Shown piece after piece: positions 1-6,136 of a stretch of 6,177 nt of DNA. Source of the DNA: Ktedonobacterales bacterium (GTDB lineage: Bacteria > Chloroflexota > Ktedonobacteria > Ktedonobacterales > JADMIN01); contig JANWHL010000002.1 in NCBI GenBank assembly GCA_025450405.1, forward strand, positions 1-6,177, written 5' to 3'. The notes beneath the pieces were generated by a model. That model saw only the letters and a program-made list of their open reading frames with translations. It did no database searches and was not told the origin of the DNA. The position numbers were made by a program, and so were the translations under genes. Each line of letters opens with the position of its first letter. The first letter of the stretch is position 1.

Positions 1-84
1 GCACATCTCGCCCAACCAGGCCTTCCATCGCGTGATGCCTCCTCGCGGTGCGGGCGGATCTCTCTCCCAGGGTCCTCTCCCCCA

Positions 85-124
85 GCCCCCAGTGGGGGAC
101 CCCGGCCCCCAGGGGGGGACCCCG
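85..124. repeat. 20-bp tandem duplication, GC-rich
   Basis: Two adjacent 20-bp units, 85-104 and 105-124, differ at a single base (T at 93 versus G at 113). The first unit is GCCCCCAGTGGGGGACCCCG, and its CCCCC-AGT-GGGGG core forms a tight 5-bp hairpin. It adjoins the hairpin repeat at 168-190 and probably belongs to the same interspersed repeat family. Confidence 0.75.
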
Positions 125-136
125 CCCCGTTGCGAC

Positions 137-196
137 AGGGAGGGGAGCCGGATGACCTCACCCCCAGCCCCTCTCCCGCGAGGAGAGGGGAGCCGG
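137..196. repeat. REP-like GC-rich hairpin element
   Basis: A perfect 9-bp stem pairs CCCCTCTCC (168-176) with GGAGAGGGG (182-190) around the loop CGCGA. The flank AGGGGAGCCGG occurs at 140-150 and again at 186-196, so a second, partial unit lies directly upstream. Short intergenic hairpin repeats of this ACCCCCAGCCCCTCTCCC type are common in Chloroflexota and several other high-GC groups. That assignment comes from memory of the family, not from a search. The element could act as an mRNA stabiliser or terminator, or have no function for the host. Confidence 0.6.
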
Positions 197-230
197 AAGC
201 AGCGGCCATAACTGGCCAGGGAGCGGGCGA

Positions 231-246
231 CGGCCCTCAGGGGCCG
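231..246. terminator. Short GC hairpin, possible terminator of an upstream gene
   Basis: CGGCCC (231-236) pairs perfectly with GGGCCG (241-246) around a TCAG loop. No T-run follows on either strand, so this would be at best a weak, non-canonical terminator. Confidence 0.2.
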
Positions 247-341
247 GGCTACCCGCGGGCCTGGGCTGGGGAACGCGACCGACCAGGCCCGCGCCACTTC
301 GCCATTCTAGCACAGTGGGGATAGCGGCGTCGCTCACATAC

Positions 342-383
342 TGGACCATCATGGAGTGGACCATCATGGAGTGGACCATCATG
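342..383. repeat. 15-bp tandem repeat of a palindromic site, 2.8 copies
   Basis: The unit TGGACCATCATGGAG runs at 342-356 and 357-371, with a truncated third copy at 372-383. The copies are identical where complete. Each full unit contains CCAT-C-ATGG, a perfect inverted repeat around one central base (346-354 and 361-369); the third copy breaks it at the last base (C at 384). The array ends 3 bp before TTATAT (386-391) and 85 bp before the sigma factor start. That position fits a set of operator sites at the promoter of the sigma-exporter operon, but regulatory function is inference. A slippage-prone array with no role is the alternative. Confidence 0.75.
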
Positions 384-385
384 CG

Positions 386-391
386 TTATAT
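386..391 (+). promoter_or_regulatory. Possible -10 element of the sigma factor operon
   Basis: TTATAT is the most AT-rich hexamer between the tandem repeat and the sigma factor gene, and lies about 77 bp before the start codon. No good -35 hexamer sits 16-18 bp upstream, because that position falls inside the 15-bp repeats. The promoter may therefore depend on an activator, use an ECF-type sigma factor, or lie elsewhere. Confidence 0.25.
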
Positions 392-457
392 CAGCGCACC
401 TACGCGCGACATGGAGGCGGAAGCGCGGTTCGCCACGGATGGTCGGGCCGTGACGCG

Positions 458-464
458 AAGGAGG
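458..464 (+). promoter_or_regulatory. Ribosome binding site of the sigma factor gene
   Basis: AAGGAGG is a near-perfect Shine-Dalgarno sequence four bases before the ATG at 469. It supports this start, although the spacing is at the short end. Confidence 0.75.
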
Positions 465-468
465 CAGC

Positions 469-1671
469 ATGCACGCCGGTGCCAGGCCCATCTTGGCCGC
501 CGCTGACGACGAGACCACGTGGGAGCGCGAGCGACCGCGGCTGGTCCGACTGTGCGCGACCATAACCGGAGACCCCAGCGCCGCCGAGGACCTGGCCCAG
601 GAAACCCTGCTGGAAGCCTGGCGGCATCGGGACTCCGTGCGCGAGCCCGACCGGCACGCCCAGTGGCTCACCGGCATCGCCCGCAATGTCTGCTTCCGCT
701 GGGTCCGGCGCCGCGGGCGCGACCTGGCGCACCTGGCCCCGCTACCCGGGGATGACGGCCTGGCCGCGCCAGATGATGCCGAAGCGCCGTCCGAAGCGTT
801 CGGCGCCGACGCGACCGCCGGCGCCTCCGTGGAGATCGCGCTGGAGCGCGAGGAGCTGGCGGCGCTGCTGGACCGGGCGCTGGCCCTCTTGCCCCCGGAG
901 ACCCGCGCCGCGCTCGTCGCCCACGAGCTGGACGAGATTCCCCTGGCCGAGATCGCCGCGCGCCAGGGTCTGCGCGCCAGCGCGGTGGCCATGCGCCTGC
1001 GCCGCGGCAAGCTTACGCTGCGCCGCGTGCTGACGACCGAGCTCGCCGGCGAACTCGATGCCTGGGGCTACGGCCCGACCGCCGACCGCGGCTGGGAGGC
1101 CACCCCCCTCTGGTGCCCGGTGTGCGGCGTGCGCCATCTCCAGGGCCGTTACCACCGCGCCGCCGGAGACCTCTGGCTGCGCTGCCCCGCCTGCGCCGCC
1201 GCGCCGGATGACTACCTCGTCGAGACGCACGCGATTGAGATCCTCGGCGGCGTGCCAGGCTATCGTCGTGCCTACGATCGGCTCGTCACCTGGATGGCGC
1301 GGTATTACCCCCCGAATCTCCGCGCCGGAGCGGTGCCCTGCCTTCGTTGCGGCCGCCCCATGCTCCTGCGCCGGGAGCCGCCCGCGCGCATGACGCCATC
1401 GGGATGGAGCACCAGCCTCTTCCACACGTGCCCGGACTGCGACATCGAGTGCTGGCAATCGCTGGAGGGACTCGTCCTGGCGGCGCCGGAGGCGCGGCGG
1501 TTCGAGCGCCGCCATGCCCGCCTGCGCACGCTGCCGCCCTACGCGGTCGAGGCGGAGGGCCGGCCCGCCCTGGTCACGCGTGTCGAGAGCGTCACCAGCC
1601 GCGATACGCTGGCGGTCGTCACCGACGCCGCGACCTTCGAAACCCTGCGCATCCACGGAGCCCGCTCATGA
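469..1671 (+). CDS. ECF-like sigma-70 family sigma factor with C-terminal double zinc-ribbon extension
   Basis: This 400-aa protein directs RNA polymerase core to a dedicated promoter set. Region 2 spans about residues 20-84: the AAEDLAQETLLEAWR helix at 38-52 is the core-binding part, and the Trp/Arg-rich AQWLTGIARNVCFRWVRRR segment at 64-82 is the -10 recognition helix. A 40-residue Ala/Asp/Glu-rich linker follows. Region 4 spans about 125-188, with a helix-turn-helix near 157-182 (LAEIAARQGLRASAVAMRLRR). Family members usually end here, at about 180-200 aa. This one carries about 210 further residues with four Cys pairs: C216/C219, C239/C242, C291/C294 and C321/C324, plus C328. They look like two zinc ribbons, followed by a short strand-rich tail (365-398). 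No anti-sigma gene adjoins it, so the extension may control activity, as the Cys-rich tail does in CorE-type metal-responsive sigma factors. That parallel is inference; no sequence homology to CorE is claimed. The stop codon overlaps the exporter start. Confidence 0.85.
   Translation: MHAGARPILAAADDETTWERERPRLVRLCATITGDPSAAEDLAQETLLEAWRHRDSVREPDRHAQWLTGIARNVCFRWVRRRGRDLAHLAPLPGDDGLAAPDDAEAPSEAFGADATAGASVEIALEREELAALLDRALALLPPETRAALVAHELDEIPLAEIAARQGLRASAVAMRLRRGKLTLRRVLTTELAGELDAWGYGPTADRGWEATPLWCPVCGVRHLQGRYHRAAGDLWLRCPACAAAPDDYLVETHAIEILGGVPGYRRAYDRLVTWMARYYPPNLRAGAVPCLRCGRPMLLRREPPARMTPSGWSTSLFHTCPDCDIECWQSLEGLVLAAPEARRFERRHARLRTLPPYAVEAEGRPALVTRVESVTSRDTLAVVTDAATFETLRIHGARS
1657..1660 (+). 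promoter_or_regulatory. Ribosome binding site of the MFS gene inside the sigma factor gene
   Basis: GGAG lies seven bases before the ATG at 1668, within the last codons of the sigma factor gene. It decides the exporter start: the same frame stays open further upstream, but only inside sigma factor coding sequence. Confidence 0.65.
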
Positions 1672-2957
1672 CATCGATTCCGCGCGCGGCGCCGCCGGAC
1701 ACCACGCGGCGTCGCGCTCCCCTCTACGCGCTCTACACCGCCAACATCATCTCGGCGGTCGGCGACGTGCTGATGTTCCTCGCCGTGCCCTGGTTCGTGC
1801 TCCAGACGACCGGGAGCATCGCTCGCACGGGCGTGACGGCGTTCTTCTCGACCGCCGCGGTGGCTGCCTCCGCCCTGCTGGGCGGTGGCCTGGTGGATCA
1901 CATCGGCTTCCGGCGCGCCAGCATCCTCAGCGACCTTGCCAGCGCCGTGGGTGTCGCGCTGATCCCGCTGTTCTACGCCCTCGGCATGCTGCCCTTCTGG
2001 GCGCTGCTGGCGCTGGTCTTCGTCGCCGGCGTGCTCACCACCCCGGGCGCCACGGCGCGCTCAGCGCTCGTGCCCGACCTGGCGCACCTGGCCGGCGCGC
2101 GGCTGGAGCGAGTCAGCGCCATGACCGACGGGCTCAGCCGCGTCTCGCGCTTCATCGGCGCGCCGCTGGCGGGCGTGCTGATCGCCGTCATCGGCACCAG
2201 CAACCTGCTCTGGCTCGACGCCGCCAGTTTCGCCGCCTCCGCCGCGCTCATCGGGCTGGCGGTCCCGCGGCTGGCCGCCGCTCGTCCGGCGGAGGGCGAA
2301 GCGACCGGCGCGAAGGGCATTCACGGCTACCTGGCGAACCTGGGCATGGGCATCCGTTTCATCTGGCGCGACCCGCTCATGCTGAGCATCATCGCGGTCA
2401 TCATGGTGACCAACCTGCTGGACGCCGGCTATAGCGAGGTCCTGGTCCCGGCCGACGTCAGGCAGGTCTTCGGCAGCCCGGTGGTGCTCGGGGCGCTGGT
2501 GGCGGCCTTGGGTGGCGCCGGCTTCGTGGGCACGCTGATCTTCGGCGCTGTTGGCCATCGTCTGCCGCGCCGCCTCACTCTGGGCATTGGCTACACGATC
2601 GGGGGCGCGCCGCGCTTCTTCGCGCTCGCGCTCGTGCCGATCGTGCCGGTGCTCGTGGTCGTCCACGCCGTCTCGGGCCTCGGCATCAGCCCAGTGAATC
2701 CGCTCTTCGACACCATCGCGTACGAGCGCGTCCCGGCGGAGACCCGGGCGCGGGTCTTCGGCGCGATTACCGCGGGCGCGTGGATTGGCAGTCCCCTCGG
2801 CGGTCTGCTCGCTGGCGTCCTCGCCACCTGGGCGGGCCTTCCCGCAACGCTGCTCGGCTTCGGCGCGGTCTATCTGCTGGCGACGGTCAGCCTGCTGGTC
2901 AATCCAGCGCTGCGGGGGATGGATCGCAAGCGCGAAGCCGGCGTGGGCGCGGGTTGA
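1668..2957 (+). CDS. MFS exporter (MFS_3 / EntS-like efflux family)
   Basis: A 429-aa integral membrane protein of the major facilitator superfamily, probably a proton-driven exporter of a drug, siderophore or other small molecule. About twelve hydrophobic segments are visible, six on each side of a charged loop at about 201-235. The motif A signature between helices 2 and 3 reads GGLVDHIGFRR (73-83). The central loop ends in GIRFIWRDPLM (228-238), and NPLFDTIAYERVPAETRARVFG (about 344-365) precedes helix 11; both patterns are typical of the EntS/MFS_3 group. The substrate cannot be read from sequence. The ATG overlaps the sigma factor stop as ATGA, with GGAG seven bases upstream, so the pair is probably translationally coupled and the exporter is the most likely sigma factor target. 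The N-terminal Arg-rich tail (1-17) should be cytoplasmic. Length and codon use look normal, with no sign of damage. Confidence 0.88.
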   Translation: MTSIPRAAPPDTTRRRAPLYALYTANIISAVGDVLMFLAVPWFVLQTTGSIARTGVTAFFSTAAVAASALLGGGLVDHIGFRRASILSDLASAVGVALIPLFYALGMLPFWALLALVFVAGVLTTPGATARSALVPDLAHLAGARLERVSAMTDGLSRVSRFIGAPLAGVLIAVIGTSNLLWLDAASFAASAALIGLAVPRLAAARPAEGEATGAKGIHGYLANLGMGIRFIWRDPLMLSIIAVIMVTNLLDAGYSEVLVPADVRQVFGSPVVLGALVAALGGAGFVGTLIFGAVGHRLPRRLTLGIGYTIGGAPRFFALALVPIVPVLVVVHAVSGLGISPVNPLFDTIAYERVPAETRARVFGAITAGAWIGSPLGGLLAGVLATWAGLPATLLGFGAVYLLATVSLLVNPALRGMDRKREAGVGAG

Positions 2958-2968
2958 GCGGCGACTCG

Positions 2969-2986
2969 AATGATGGCTTCCTCATT
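2969..2986 (+). terminator. Weak hairpin just after the MFS gene
   Basis: AATGA (2969-2973) and GG (2975-2976) pair with CC (2980-2981) and TCATT (2982-2986), with one bulged T and a CTT loop. It lies 12 bp after the MFS stop, which is the right place for a terminator. No T-run follows, so it is at best a non-canonical one. Confidence 0.25.
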
Positions 2987-3000
2987 GGATGGGCCGGAAG

Positions 3001-3028
3001 CATAACCATGCTGGGCACATAACCATGC
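3001..3028. repeat. 11-bp direct repeat CATAACCATGC
   Basis: CATAACCATGC occurs at 3001-3011 and 3018-3028, a 17-bp period, about 45 bp after the MFS stop. Its role is unknown. Confidence 0.6.
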
Positions 3029-3084
3029 GCCCCATTAGGCGGGAGACGAAGAGCGGCCTGGCGGCGCGAGCTGGTTGGTGGCCG

Positions 3085-3148
3085 GGGCGTCTGGGCGAGC
3101 AGTCGGGCCGAGGGCGGGCGGGGTGGTGAAGCGAGGAGACGCCCTGAA
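3085..3148. repeat. Intergenic repeat, copy 1 (36-bp identical core 3113-3148)
   Basis: The 36 bp at 3113-3148 are identical to 3358-3393, 245 bp downstream. The left arm GGGCGTCT (3085-3092) is the exact complement of AGACGCCC (3137-3144), enclosing 44 bases. Similarity to copy 2 continues with gaps for some 40 bp to the right (GCGGCTCGGGC at 3173-3183 and again from about 3417). Four G-runs at 3105-3123 fit the G-quadruplex pattern with loops of 4, 1 and 1. Confidence 0.8.
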
Positions 3149-3207
3149 GGACGCGGGTAATCTTGAACTTGGGCGGCTCGGGCAACGGCTGGCGGGCAGG
3201 GGCGCTG

Positions 3208-3226
3208 GATGGCGGGCGGGGTGGTG
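3208..3226. repeat. Intergenic repeat, partial third copy of the G-rich core
   Basis: The 19 bases at 3208-3226 match 3355-3373 of copy 2, then diverge into further G-runs. The run GGG-C-GGGG-TGGT-GGGG-C-GGG at 3214-3233 is a canonical G-quadruplex motif on the + strand. Confidence 0.7.
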
Positions 3227-3232
3227 GGGCGG

Positions 3233-3258
3233 GCATGCGGAATTGAAGTTCCGCGTGT
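3233..3258. other. Stem-loop between repeat copies
   Basis: GCGGAA (3237-3242) pairs with TTCCGC (3249-3254) around TTGAAG. The stem extends outward to 3233/3258 as ten pairs, including two G-T wobbles. No T-run follows on either strand. It may be part of the repeat system or a transcript end. Confidence 0.4.
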
Positions 3259-3341
3259 AATCCTGGCTGGCGAGCGCCGTGCGCGAGCGACCGGTCGCGC
3301 GGCGAGTGTCGAGGCGAGCGGCAGCGCGCAGGTGCACCAAC

Positions 3342-3393
3342 GGGCGTCTCGGGTGATGGCGGGCGGGGTGGTGAAGCGAGGAGACGCCCTGAA
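3342..3393. repeat. Intergenic repeat, copy 2 (36-bp identical core 3358-3393)
   Basis: This is the second copy of the 36-bp core. Its left arm GGGCGTCTC (3342-3350) pairs exactly with GAGACGCCC (3381-3389) across 30 bases, preserving the arm pair of copy 1 although the sequence between them differs in length by 14 bases (44 versus 30, when one pair is added here). The G-runs at 3342-3368 fit a G-quadruplex pattern with loops of 6, 7 and 1. Confidence 0.8.
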
Positions 3394-3494
3394 ATACGAG
3401 GGTAAGCCTGTCTGATGCGGCTCGGGCGATGACGGCCAGCCGGTGGCGGCCGCCAGGTGGAGGGGCGCGCGATGTGCGGTGAGGCCGGTTGCGT

Positions 3495-3521
3495 CACCGC
3501 CCGGTACTCCTCAGGGTGGTG
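3495..3521 (+). other. Hairpin with 8-bp stem
   Basis: CACCGCCC (3495-3502) pairs with GGGTGGTG (3514-3521) with one G-U wobble and an 11-base loop. On the other strand the wobble becomes an A-C mismatch, so the structure favours + strand RNA. Its role is unknown. Confidence 0.3.
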
Positions 3522-3545
3522 CTTATGGGGCGCTTGACCACCCGA

Positions 3546-3567
3546 CCCAATGATGGGGCCCAATGAT
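3546..3567. repeat. Direct repeat CCCAATGAT, 13-bp period
   Basis: CCCAATGAT lies at 3546-3554 and 3559-3567, separated by GGGG. It sits about 30 bp beyond the mutase stop. No function is assigned. Confidence 0.5.
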
Positions 3568-3598
3568 CCGAACCGTGAATGAGACGTGACGCGCTGCT

Positions 3599-5356
<1,758 letters not shown>

Positions 5357-5361
5357 GCTCG

Positions 5362-5368
5362 CCCTCCT
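5362..5368 (-). promoter_or_regulatory. Ribosome binding site of the mutase gene
   Basis: Read on the - strand this is AGGAGGG, five bases before the ATG at 5356. It is the reason for choosing that start over the in-frame ATG at 5599. Confidence 0.8.
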
Positions 5369-5423
5369 GCCGCCGCGGGCCGGCGTCGCGGTCGTCGATC
5401 CCCTGGGGCATATCGTATCGCAA

Positions 5424-5435
5424 GACCGCGCGGTC
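5424..5435. promoter_or_regulatory. 12-bp perfect palindrome in the mutase leader
   Basis: GACCGCGCGGTC is its own reverse complement. It lies 68 bp before the mutase start, next to a TATCGTATCG segment (5411-5420). One such palindrome is expected by chance in a GC-rich window of this size, so an operator role is only a possibility. Confidence 0.25.
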
Positions 5436-5589
5436 CTGCTTGCGCCGCGCGGCGTCTGCGGCGGCGGGCACGGCCACACCCCATCCGTTGGCTGACGAAA
5501 ACCGTGCGAGTGCCCGCCCGCGTAAGCCGCGGTGGGCGAGCACTTCGCACCGTCCCGCGCGATCGGTCCAAATCTGCGTATGCCTGCCT

Positions 5590-5650
5590 TACAATCCATC
5601 CAACCACACTCGAAAACACTCCCAGTAAGACATCAAACTCAAGGATTGTA
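5590..5650. promoter_or_regulatory. AT-rich island with inverted TACAATCC arms, possible promoter region
   Basis: TACAATCC (5590-5597) and GGATTGTA (5643-5650) are perfect inverted copies, 45 bp apart. Each arm contains TACAAT, a good -10-like hexamer, one facing each direction. This is the most AT-rich part of the stretch upstream of the mutase. The inward-facing copy on the - strand could serve the mutase, giving a leader of roughly 280 bases. No convincing -35 hexamer was found for either. Confidence 0.3.
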
Positions 5651-5704
5651 TTCACCCCCTACTCCTGGTGTACTGGCTGGCGAGCCGGCGAGAGTACGAG
5701 CAGA

Positions 5705-5721
5705 CGCCGCATTGTGCGGTG
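5705..5721. other. Hairpin CCGCA-TTG-TGCGG
   Basis: A 5-bp perfect stem (5707-5711 with 5715-5719) has a three-base loop and extends by one G-T and one C-G pair. Its role is unknown. Confidence 0.3.
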
Positions 5722-5733
5722 ACATGCCGTGCC

Positions 5734-5753
5734 GCGCCCTTCGTCAGGGGCGC
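5734..5753. other. Hairpin GCGCCC / GGGCGC
   Basis: A 6-bp perfect stem (5734-5739 with 5748-5753) surrounds an 8-base loop. It lies 13 bp after the previous hairpin. No T-run follows on either strand. Confidence 0.3.
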
Positions 5754-6062
5754 CCGGCGAGACCGCCTTGCCGTAAGCCACGACAACTCGCTAAGGAAGG
5801 AGGACGAGGGTATTGAGAAGGGCGGTTCGCGGTGCCCGTGGCCGAGCAAGTTGGTGGCACGCATGCTCACGTCGGATGGGCCTTGCCTAATCCGCTGCCT
5901 ACCCAGCCGGTGGGGCGCGTCCACCTGTTCCAGACCAAAATGTAGGCACCTCGGCTATCAGTTCGTTCCGCGATGCGCCCGATAAGCCCATGACGTGTTC
6001 GTGACCCTGAGTTAGTCACCCTAATCGGAAGAGTAGCAGGATAGCTCCGACGACAGGCGTTG

Positions 6063-6099
6063 GCACCACGAGGCCAGACCAGTTCTGGCTTCTCGGTGC
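6063..6099 (+). promoter_or_regulatory. Extended stem-loop in the leader of the last gene
   Basis: Three stem segments stack. GCCAGA (6073-6078) pairs with TCTGGC (6084-6089) around CCAGT. CGAG (6069-6072) pairs with CTCG (6092-6095). GCAC (6063-6066) pairs with GTGC (6096-6099). Two 2-base bulges separate them, giving 14 pairs in all. It ends 37 bases before the ATG at 6137 and 23 bases before its ribosome binding site. I could not match it to a known riboswitch or T-box consensus, and no T-run follows it. It could be a structured 5' leader, an attenuator part, or the end of a small RNA. Confidence 0.45.
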
Positions 6100-6122
6100 A
6101 GTCAATGTCAAAGGCCGCTCAA

Positions 6123-6128
6123 GGGAGG
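6123..6128 (+). promoter_or_regulatory. Ribosome binding site for the gene at the right edge
   Basis: GGGAGG lies eight bases before the ATG at 6137, near-ideal sequence and spacing. It is the main evidence that a gene begins here. Confidence 0.55.
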
Positions 6129-6136
6129 ACCAACCA

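Larger units (their letters stand above)
1..468. other. Non-coding region upstream of the sigma factor operon
   Basis: No convincing gene lies here. Reading frames that are open in this stretch are rich in Pro, Gly and Arg, run through the GC-rich repeats, and match no protein family that I recognise. The first 60 bases could be the tail of an upstream gene, but no frame can be supported. The region holds a block of GC-rich hairpin repeats (about 61-196), a 6-bp hairpin at 231-246, a 15-bp tandem repeat (342-383), an AT-rich hexamer TTATAT at 386-391 and the sigma factor ribosome binding site at 458-464. Confidence 0.6.
2958..3598. other. Convergent intergenic region, G-rich and repeat-bearing
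   Basis: These 641 bp separate the ends of the MFS and mutase genes. No frame resembles a protein; open frames are Arg/Gly/Ala- or Pro/Arg-rich and coincide with repeats. Contents in order are a hairpin after the MFS stop (2969-2986), an 11-bp direct repeat (3001-3028), a repeat system with three copies of a G-rich core (3085-3393), a hairpin at 3233-3258, an 8-bp stem at 3495-3521, a 9-bp repeat near 3546-3567 and a hairpin over the mutase stop (3590-3608). The + strand is strikingly G-rich between about 3040 and 3480. Confidence 0.65.
5357..6136. other. Mutase leader and long non-coding stretch
   Basis: About 780 bp hold no gene that I can support. The part next to the mutase (5357-5560) is as GC-rich as the genes and contains a 12-bp palindrome. 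From about 5570 the sequence has less GC bias and more A and T runs, with an AT-rich island at about 5570-5660. Hairpins occur at 5705-5721, 5734-5753 and 6063-6099. Open frames here on both strands use codons unlike the three real genes and match no family I know. Decayed coding or mobile DNA is possible, but nothing is recognisable. Confidence 0.55.

Noticed and set aside
1..130. C-terminal end of an upstream gene entering the window
   Set aside because: One + frame stops at 33-35 and another at about 210, but neither has a recognisable protein sequence over so short a length, and the repeats begin by about position 61.
342..383. CRISPR-like repeats
   Set aside because: The units are only 15 bp, directly adjacent and without spacers.
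315..506. Short + frame through the 15-bp repeats encoding repeated WTIME
   Set aside because: It starts at GTG without a ribosome binding site and runs into the sigma gene; the peptide repeat is a by-product of the DNA repeat.
249..1656. - strand frames opposite the sigma factor gene
   Set aside because: They are antisense shadows caused by GC-rich third positions; the + strand product has clear sigma domains.
5357..5599. Upstream extension of the mutase to the in-frame ATG at 5599
   Set aside because: No ribosome binding site precedes 5599, the added 81 residues do not resemble the family, and the ATG at 5356 has AGGAGGG at the right distance.
5788..5888. Purine-rich AAGGAAGGAGG followed by a TTG frame of about 25 codons
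   Set aside because: The frame is very short and Arg-rich, and the start codon is weak; the ribosome-binding-like run may be chance.
5652..5985. Overlapping open frames on both strands in the AT-richer stretch (- strand 5652-5924, + strand 5668-5985)
   Set aside because: Neither has a clear ribosome binding site, recognisable domain or consistent codon bias. They overlap each other on opposite strands.
5990..6136. Known riboswitch or T-box leader
   Set aside because: No T-box (GGGTGGNACCGCG-like), cobalamin-box or TPP-type conserved core could be found, and no terminator with a T-run follows the stem.
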